A DNA stretch of 9,645 nt, taken from Roseovarius sp. UBA6167. GTDB lineage: Bacteria; Pseudomonadota; Alphaproteobacteria; Rhodobacterales; Rhodobacteraceae. Of this stretch, positions 4,963 through 9,645 are shown piece after piece. The translations under genes were made by a program, and so were the position numbers. The stretch is from assembly GCA_002428225.1 (NCBI GenBank), contig DIUD01000054.1:1-9645 (forward strand). The letters run 5' to 3'. Below the pieces are notes generated by a model, which worked only from the letters and a program-made list of their open reading frames with translations, did not search any database and had not been told where the DNA came from. Numbering within the stretch: the stretch's first letter is position 1; every line of letters begins with the position of its first letter.

Positions 4963-6438
4963 ATGAACACGGGTCTCTGGCTCGAACGGGCGGCGCGGGC
5001 ATGGCCCGACCGTCCGGCGCTCTTTTGCGGGCGCACCGCGATTGCGGATTATGCGGCCTTCGATGCCCGCGCGCGCGGCGTGGCGGGTTGGCTCGGCGCG
5101 CAAGGGGTCGGGCCGGGGGACCGGGTCGCGCTCTTCATGGGCAACGCGCCCGAATATCTGACCGCGCTTTACGGCACCTGGTATGCGGGCGCCGCCGCCG
5201 TGCCGATCAACGCCAAGCTGCACGGGGCCGAGGCCGCCTGGATCATCGACAATGCCGGCGCGCGGGTGGTGTTCGCGGATGCCGCGCATCGCGCCGCGCT
5301 GGAGGCCGAAGGGGTGCGCGCCAGCCCGGTCGAGGAGGGCGCGCCGGTCCCGCGGATCGCGCCGCGCGCGCCGCAGGATCTTGCCTGGCTGTTCTACACA
5401 TCCGGCACCACCGGCCGACCCAAGGGCGTGAGGATCACCCACCGGATGCTGACGGCCATGTCGCTTGCCTATCTCGCCGATGTGGACGCGGTCTCGGCCG
5501 AGGATGCCACGCTCTACGCCGCCCCGATGAGCCATGGCGCGGGGCTTTATGCGCTGGTTCATGTGCTGCGCGGCGCGCGCCACATCTGCCCTGCCTCGGG
5601 CGGGTTCGACGAGGACGAAATCCTCGATCTTGCCCGCCATCATGGCCGCCTTCACATGTTCGCAGCCCCCACCATGGTGCGCCGCCTCACCGCCCATGCC
5701 CGCGCCACCGGGGCGCGCGGCGAGGGACTGCGCAGAATTCTTTATGGCGGCGGCCCGATGTATGAGGCTGACATCATCGACGCGGTGGACTGGTTCGGCC
5801 CGATCTTCATCCAGATCTACGGCCAGGGCGAGGCGCCGATGGCGATTACCGTGCTTTCGCGCGCCGAAGTGGCGGACCGCACCCATCCCGACTGGCGCGC
5901 GCGGCTCGGCTCGGTCGGGCGCGCGCAATCGGTGGTGGAGGTGCGCATCGCCGACGAGACGGGGTCCGACCTGCCCGAGGGCGAGGTGGGCGAGATCCTC
6001 GTGCGCGGCGATCTGGTCATGCCCGGCTACTGGCAGAACGAGGCGGCGAGCGCGCAGGCGCTGCGCGACGGCTGGCTCTGGACCGGCGACCTGGGACGCA
6101 TGGACGGCGCGGGTTATCTCACGCTCTGCGACCGGTCCAAGGACATGATAATTTCGGGCGGCACCAATATCTATCCCCGCGAGGTCGAGGAAGTGCTGCT
6201 GGCGCACCCGGACGTGATCGAGGCAGCGGTGGTGGGCGCGCCCGATCCCGACTGGGGCGAGGTGGTCGTGGCCTTCGTCGCCGGCAATGCGGGCGCCGAG
6301 GAACTCGACGCGCATTGCCGCGCGCACATTGCCCGGTTCAAGCGTCCGAAACGCTATATTGCCGTCGAGAGCCTGCCGAAGAACAACTACGGCAAGGTGC
6401 TCAAGACCGAACTGCGCGCGCGCTTGCAGGGGGATTGA
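4963..6438 (+). CDS. AMP-binding (ANL superfamily) acyl-CoA synthetase-like protein
   Basis: This 491-residue enzyme belongs to the class I adenylate-forming (ANL) superfamily, which activates a carboxylic acid with ATP and usually transfers it to CoA. The core motifs are in order: the phosphate loop YTSGTTGRPKG (145-155), YGGGPMYEADI, the A5 motif as YGQGE (286-290, where YGxTE is usual), TGD (374-376), the hinge stretch DRSKDMIISGGTNIYPREVE (from 390), and the C-terminal catalytic lysine K478 in NNYGKVLK. All catalytic residues look intact. There is no signal peptide, so it should be cytoplasmic. The N-terminus (LWLERAARAWPDRPALF) and overall length suit medium- or long-chain fatty or aromatic acyl-CoA ligases. 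Motifs alone do not give the substrate. It stands alone between accB (divergent) and dapA (convergent, 27-nt gap), so the neighbours do not define a pathway. Confidence 0.92.
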   Translation: MNTGLWLERAARAWPDRPALFCGRTAIADYAAFDARARGVAGWLGAQGVGPGDRVALFMGNAPEYLTALYGTWYAGAAAVPINAKLHGAEAAWIIDNAGARVVFADAAHRAALEAEGVRASPVEEGAPVPRIAPRAPQDLAWLFYTSGTTGRPKGVRITHRMLTAMSLAYLADVDAVSAEDATLYAAPMSHGAGLYALVHVLRGARHICPASGGFDEDEILDLARHHGRLHMFAAPTMVRRLTAHARATGARGEGLRRILYGGGPMYEADIIDAVDWFGPIFIQIYGQGEAPMAITVLSRAEVADRTHPDWRARLGSVGRAQSVVEVRIADETGSDLPEGEVGEILVRGDLVMPGYWQNEAASAQALRDGWLWTGDLGRMDGAGYLTLCDRSKDMIISGGTNIYPREVEEVLLAHPDVIEAAVVGAPDPDWGEVVVAFVAGNAGAEELDAHCRAHIARFKRPKRYIAVESLPKNNYGKVLKTELRARLQGD

Positions 6439-6465
6439 TCCCGCGCGCGCCCCTGCGCCGGCGTC

Positions 6466-7341
6466 TCAGTTTATCAGGCCGGCGTGGCGAAGCCCGTCCT
6501 CGACCAGCGCCTTGGCCGGCTCGCTGAGGCCCACCAGCGGCAGGCGCACCTCTTCGCTGCACAGCCCGAGCCGCGACATGGCGTATTTGACGCCGACCAG
6601 CCCCGGCTCGACAAAGATCGCGCGGTGCAGCGGCATGAGCCGGTCCTGCAATTCGAGCGCGGTGGCGTAATCGCCGCCAAGCGTCGCCTCCTGCACCTGC
6701 GCGACCAGTTTCGGCGCGACATTGGCGGTGACGGAAATCACGCCGACCCCGCCCTGGGCGTTGAAGCCATGCGCGGTGGCATCCTCGCCGGAAATCTGGA
6801 TGAACTCCTTGCCGCAGGTGATGCGCTGCGCGCTGACGCGGGCAAGATCGCCGGTCGCGTCCTTGACCCCGATGATGCGCGGCAGCCGCGCAAGGCGGCC
6901 CATGGTCTCGGGGGTCATGTCCACGACCGAGCGGCTTGGGATGTTGTAGATGATGATCGGCAAGTCGCAGCAATCGTGCAGCGCGGTGAAATGCGCGATC
7001 ATGCCCGCCTGCGTCGGCTTGTTGTAATAGGGCGTGACCACGAGGGCTGCGTCGGCCCCCACCTGCTCGGCATGGCGCATGAAGCGAATCGCCTCGAGCG
7101 TGTTGTTGGACCCCGCGCCCGCGATCACCGGGATGCGGCCTGCGGCGGCGCGCACCACCTCTTCGATCACGCGCTCGTGCTCTTCATGGCTGAGCGTCGG
7201 GCTCTCGCCGGTGGTGCCCACGGGCACGAGGCCATGGCTCCCCTCGCCGATGTGCCATTCCACGAGTTTCCCGAGCGTGTCCAGATCGAGCTCGCCGTTC
7301 CTGAACGGCGTGACGAGGGCGGGAAAGGATCCTTTGAACAT
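6466..7341 (-). CDS. dapA: 4-hydroxy-tetrahydrodipicolinate synthase
   Basis: DapA condenses pyruvate with aspartate semialdehyde, the first dedicated step to diaminopimelate (for peptidoglycan) and lysine. The 291-residue protein has the usual length and a complete (beta/alpha)8-barrel signature: FPALVTPFRNGELD (6-19), VPVGTTGESPTLSHEEH (39-55, with T43 and T44), VIAGAGSNNT (72-81), VTPYYNKPTQ with Y106, YNIPSR with Y132 and R137, the Schiff-base lysine K160 in GVKDATGD, and SGEDA (184-188). These match E. coli T44, T45, Y107, Y133, R138 and K161. The frame continues 33 codons upstream, but AAGGAG 6 nt before the ATG at 7341 and the family N-terminus fix the start. The gene diverges from the lytic transglycosylase gene across 116 nt. 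Its stop faces the AMP-binding gene without a recognisable terminator. Confidence 0.98.
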   Translation of the reverse strand: MFKGSFPALVTPFRNGELDLDTLGKLVEWHIGEGSHGLVPVGTTGESPTLSHEEHERVIEEVVRAAAGRIPVIAGAGSNNTLEAIRFMRHAEQVGADAALVVTPYYNKPTQAGMIAHFTALHDCCDLPIIIYNIPSRSVVDMTPETMGRLARLPRIIGVKDATGDLARVSAQRITCGKEFIQISGEDATAHGFNAQGGVGVISVTANVAPKLVAQVQEATLGGDYATALELQDRLMPLHRAIFVEPGLVGVKYAMSRLGLCSEEVRLPLVGLSEPAKALVEDGLRHAGLIN

Positions 7342-7347
7342 GGCACG

Positions 7348-7353
7348 CTCCTT
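7348..7353 (-). promoter_or_regulatory. Ribosome binding site of dapA
   Basis: AAGGAG on the minus strand, 6 nt before the ATG at 7341. It settles the start against the 33-codon upstream extension. Confidence 0.75.
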
Positions 7354-7410
7354 CTGGTCGCAAGATGTGGCCGCGCCGGAGATCGTGAGTGGACCATGGG
7401 CGCGGGCCAG

Positions 7411-7440
7411 CTTACTCTGGCGCTGTCTATCCTTATTCAA
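7411..7440. promoter_or_regulatory. Possible overlapping divergent promoters of dapA and slt
   Basis: On the plus strand CTTACT (7411-7416) and TATTCA (7434-7439) are 17 nt apart. Read on the minus strand, the same boxes give TTGAAT (7440-7435) and AGTAAG (7416-7411), 18 nt apart. Either pair is a moderate match to a sigma-70 promoter, and the overlap would make the two directions mutually exclusive. This is a pattern seen by eye in a 116-nt divergent gap, without other support. Confidence 0.25.
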
Positions 7441-7457
7441 GGCGAAAAAGGCAAGAG

Positions 7458-9413
7458 ATGTTGCGTGTTCTGCTGCTGTTTTTCATGCTTGCCCTCATGC
7501 CGGGCGCGTCGCCGCCCGCGGCGCGGGCCGCCGATCTGCCACAGGTCGCGCCGCGCCCGCTGGCCTCTGCGCTGGCGGCGATGCGGGGCGAACGATGGGA
7601 GGTGGCCGCGCGCCTTGCCGCGCGCGAGGGGCCGGCGGCGGTGACGCTCATCGAATGGCACCGGCTGCGTGCGGGACTGGGCGCGCCGGGCGAGATTCTC
7701 GATTTTCTGGCGCGCCACGCCCATTGGCCCGGCCTTGACCATCTGCGTCGCCAGAGCGAGGTGGCGATGACCCATGGCACATTCGATCAGGTTCTGGCGT
7801 TCTATGACGGCCATACGCCGCAGACCGGCATCGGCGCGCTCAACCTCGCGCGCGCCCTGCTGGCGCGGGGGCGGGCGGGCGAGGCCGAGGCGGGCGTGGT
7901 GCTCGCGTGGCGCACGCTCGACCTGACGCCCGAGGAACATGCCGATTTCATGCTGGAATTCGCGCCGCTTCTGGCCCCGCATCACGAGGCGCGGCTGGAA
8001 ATGGCGCTCTGGCGCGGCCTTGATGACGTGGCCGACATGCTGCCGCTGGTGAACGAAGCGGCGCGCGCACGCGCGCAGACGCGACAGCGGGTTGCGCGCG
8101 AGGGGCCGGGGACGCTCCCCGAGGCGCTGCGCCTCGACCCCGGCATCGCCTTCGAGAGTTTCACCCACCATCTCAAGGGGTCCGCCGAGGACGCCGTCGC
8201 CGTGCTCCTGCGCCAGAGCCGCATCAACGGGGGCTTGGGAGAGGCGGAGCGTTGGGCCAGTTGGCGGCGCGCGCTCGCGCGGCAGAAGATGCGCGCGGGC
8301 GAGGCGGCACTGGCCTATGAACTGGCCGCGCTGCACCAGCTTGTCGAAGGGCCGAATTACGCCGATCTGGAATGGCTTGCGGGGTATATCGCGCTGCGCT
8401 ATCTCGACGCGCCCGACCTTGCGCTCGACCATTTCCAGCGGTTCCGCGCCGCTGTTGTCACGCCCATTTCGCTGGGGCGGGCGGGCTACTGGCTGGGCCG
8501 GGCGCTGGAGGCGGCCGGCGATACAGAGTCGGCGCAGCTTGCCTTTACGGAAGGGGCCGAACACGCCACCAGCTTTTACGGGCTGCTAGCCGCCGAAAAG
8601 GCGGGGGTGGAGGTGACGGCGCGGCTTTCCGGGGTCGAGGATTTCCCCGACTGGCGCGCGGCGGATTTCGCGCGCTCCGACCTGTTTGAGATCGCCATGC
8701 TCAGCCTGCGCATGGGCGATTCCGGGCAGGCGCGGCGGTTCCTGTTGCATCTGGCCGAGGGGCTCGACCGACAGGGCATCGGCCAGATGGGCGCCATGCT
8801 GCAAGAGCTGGGCCAGCCCAATTTGCAGGTCATGCTGGGCAAGGCGGCGGCGGAACGCGGGATCGTCATCGCGGCCCCCTATTTCGCCTTGCACCCGATG
8901 ACGGGTATGGACCTGCCCGCGCCGATGGAATGGGCGCTGGCCATCGCGCGGCGCGAGAGCGAGTTCAACCCCGTGGCGATCAGCAGCGCCGGCGCGCGCG
9001 GGCTGATGCAGATCATGCCCGCCACCGCGCGCGAGGTGGCGGGCCGTCTGGGGCTGGCCCATGACGCGGGCCGGCTCATCAACGACTGGGCCTGGAACGC
9101 CCGGCTTGGCAGTGCCTATCTGGCCGGGCTAGCGGCGCGGTTCGACGGCAATCCGATCCTGATCTCGGCGGGCTACAATGCCGGGCCGGGGCGTGTTGCC
9201 TCATGGATCGAGGCGTATGGCGACCCGCGCAGCCGCGACGCCCATGGCGTGATCGACTGGATCGAGCACATCCCCTTCCGCGAGACCCGCAATTACGTCA
9301 TGCGCGTGACCGAAAGCCTGCCCGCCTATCGCGCGCGGCTCGGCGGCGCGGCGCTTTCGCGGCCCTTTACCGATCTGTTGCGCGGCGACGCCTTCACCAT
9401 GGCGCTTGACTGA
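7458..9413 (+). CDS. Soluble lytic murein transglycosylase (Slt70-like, GH23)
   Basis: This 651-residue periplasmic enzyme should cleave the MurNAc-GlcNAc bond of peptidoglycan to form 1,6-anhydroMurNAc ends. It begins with a Sec signal peptide (MLRVLLLFFMLALMPGASPP, cleavage likely after ARA, residue 24). A long alpha-superhelical region follows (about 30-480), with repeats of Ala/Leu-rich helix pairs such as LEWLAGYIALRYLD and GYWLGRALEAAGD, as in the Slt70 ring domain. The C-terminal SLT domain has the catalytic glutamate E500 in ARRESEFNP, then SSAGARGLMQIMPATA, SAGYNAGPGRV (Y573, N574) and the closing RETRNYVMRVTESLPAYRARL. I chose the ATG at 7458 because it gives the signal peptide directly and has AAAGG 6 nt upstream; a 23-codon extension to 7389 would bury it. 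The gene is complete. Insertion-sequence debris starts immediately after its stop, so its native terminator may be lost. Confidence 0.96.
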   Translation: MLRVLLLFFMLALMPGASPPAARAADLPQVAPRPLASALAAMRGERWEVAARLAAREGPAAVTLIEWHRLRAGLGAPGEILDFLARHAHWPGLDHLRRQSEVAMTHGTFDQVLAFYDGHTPQTGIGALNLARALLARGRAGEAEAGVVLAWRTLDLTPEEHADFMLEFAPLLAPHHEARLEMALWRGLDDVADMLPLVNEAARARAQTRQRVAREGPGTLPEALRLDPGIAFESFTHHLKGSAEDAVAVLLRQSRINGGLGEAERWASWRRALARQKMRAGEAALAYELAALHQLVEGPNYADLEWLAGYIALRYLDAPDLALDHFQRFRAAVVTPISLGRAGYWLGRALEAAGDTESAQLAFTEGAEHATSFYGLLAAEKAGVEVTARLSGVEDFPDWRAADFARSDLFEIAMLSLRMGDSGQARRFLLHLAEGLDRQGIGQMGAMLQELGQPNLQVMLGKAAAERGIVIAAPYFALHPMTGMDLPAPMEWALAIARRESEFNPVAISSAGARGLMQIMPATAREVAGRLGLAHDAGRLINDWAWNARLGSAYLAGLAARFDGNPILISAGYNAGPGRVASWIEAYGDPRSRDAHGVIDWIEHIPFRETRNYVMRVTESLPAYRARLGGAALSRPFTDLLRGDAFTMALD

Positions 9414-9434
9414 TACCCACGGCCCGAGCCTTTG

Positions 9435-9512
9435 ATGGCTGTTGAAATCACACGGAAAGACATGTCGGCGGGCGATCTTCGGGTGGCGTCGGTGCGGACG
9501 AAGGATGCGAAT
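9435..9512 (+). pseudogene. N-terminal remnant of an IS630-family transposase
   Basis: From the ATG at 9435 the translation is MAVEITRKDMSAGDLR, then VASVRTKDAN. I recognise this as the conserved start of a group of IS630-family transposases common in alphaproteobacteria (MAVEITR..., then ...RTKDA). The family normally goes on with an arginine-rich helix and a helix-turn-helix of the GMDRQTLRDWVHRYN type. Here similarity ends after about 26 codons, and the frame runs through unrelated residues to a stop at 9558-9560. The DDE catalytic domain is missing, so the fragment cannot transpose. The left end of the element should lie between the slt stop (9413) and 9435; a TA dinucleotide at 9414-9415, the IS630 target type, fits but is weak evidence. 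The family call rests on memory of the N-terminal motif. Confidence 0.65.
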
Positions 9513-9575
9513 CCCGAGCAGGACTTGCAGAGCGGTGGCGGCACCGATGTAGGTGAGTAGCTGAAGCGCAGTCAC
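9504..9575 (-). pseudogene. Possible truncated start of an unrecognised hydrophobic protein
   Basis: On the minus strand a GTG at 9575 has GAGGA 6 nt upstream (9586 to 9582) and begins MTALQLLTYIGAATALQVLLG, which looks like a first transmembrane helix or signal anchor. After about 22-24 codons the frame enters the antisense of the transposase remnant and becomes arginine- and histidine-rich, so the native gene appears cut at about 9512. I do not recognise the protein. The ribosome binding site and the abrupt change in composition support a real but broken gene; chance is still possible for so short a segment. Confidence 0.35.
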
Positions 9576-9621
9576 CCCAAGTCCTCAGCAGTCCAGCGCG
9601 ACGAAGGACCGGATCCTTTTG

Positions 9622-9645
9622 CTAGGGCCTGTTGACGTTCAGCGT
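9622..9645. mobile_element. Possible terminus of a further insertion sequence at the window edge
   Basis: CTAG (9622-9625) runs into GGGCCTGTTGACGTTCAG, which resembles the terminal inverted repeats of IS5-like elements of the GGxxxTGTTGA type; some of these insert at CTAG or YTAR sites. The rest of the element would lie outside the window, so neither the matching repeat nor a transposase can be seen. Confidence 0.3.

Noticed and set aside
4957..6327. A 456-codon open frame on the minus strand opposite the AMP-binding gene.
   Set aside because: It mirrors the codon bias of the real gene, lacks recognisable domains and lies wholly inside an enzyme with all its motifs intact.
6439..6465. Convergent gap between the AMP-binding gene and dapA, examined for a bidirectional terminator.
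   Set aside because: Only 27 GC-rich nt with no stable stem plus T-tract on either strand.
6484..7644. A 386-codon plus-strand frame across dapA and into slt.
   Set aside because: It is antisense to dapA and then out of frame with slt. Both of those are strongly supported, and no ribosome binding site or motif backs this one.
7437..8564. A 375-codon minus-strand frame opposite the first half of slt.
   Set aside because: Its composition is Arg/Gln/Pro-rich without domains; the plus-strand signal peptide and transglycosylase features are decisive.
9604..9620. Small hairpin with a T-run (AAGGA, 5-nt loop, TCCTT, TT) as a terminator.
   Set aside because: The stem is only five pairs and partly A-T, the T-run is part of the stem, and no gene ends just upstream.
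1..9645. Search for CRISPR repeats, tRNA genes, rRNA, phage genes, toxin-antitoxin pairs or other defence genes.
   Set aside because: No regularly spaced repeats, cloverleaf-like sequences or recognisable proteins of those types were seen by eye; nearly all of the window is occupied by conserved housekeeping genes.

Overview
The window is GC-rich chromosomal DNA, almost wholly coding, from an alphaproteobacterium, most likely of the order Rhodobacterales (Rhodobacteraceae/Paracoccaceae type). The assignment rests on an NDUFA12-type accessory subunit of respiratory complex I, on the block NDUFA12 / MlaD-like / DUF2155 facing aat-accC-accB, which I recall from that group, and on CTATAA-type -10 boxes. 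It is an inference from gene content; no search was run.

Layout, left to right. The window opens inside clpX (+), which ends at 603 and is followed by a clear intrinsic terminator (630-655). A small RidA-family gene follows (670-1026), then a compact + strand cluster with its own probable promoter (1047-1075): the NDUFA12-family gene, an MlaD-family MCE protein and a secreted DUF2155 protein. The last two overlap by 4 nt. This cluster converges on, and overlaps by 34 nt, a minus-strand operon accB-accC-aat (4739 down to 2268): biotin carboxyl carrier protein, biotin carboxylase and leucyl/phenylalanyl-tRNA-protein transferase. A 223-nt divergent intergenic region separates accB from an acyl-CoA-synthetase-like AMP-binding gene (4963-6438, +). 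That gene converges on dapA (7341 down to 6466, -). dapA and a soluble lytic transglycosylase gene (7458-9413, +) diverge from a shared 116-nt region.

The last 232 nt are different. Directly after the transglycosylase stop lies the start of an IS630-family transposase that breaks off after about 26 codons. It abuts what looks like the beginning of an unrelated minus-strand gene with a good ribosome binding site. A possible terminus of another insertion sequence lies at the right edge. This end looks like insertion-sequence debris and a rearrangement junction.

Functionally the genes are housekeeping: proteolysis (ClpX, and Aat as the enzyme that marks N-end-rule substrates for ClpAP), the first step of fatty-acid synthesis (AccB/AccC), cell-envelope upkeep (MlaD-like lipid transport, DapA for diaminopimelate, Slt for murein turnover) and respiration (NDUFA12). 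I see no CRISPR array, tRNA, rRNA, prophage or defence system, and no convincing undescribed system. The points most worth checking are the RidA homologue without its catalytic arginine, the structured accB leader, the substrate of the AMP-binding enzyme, and the junction at the right end.
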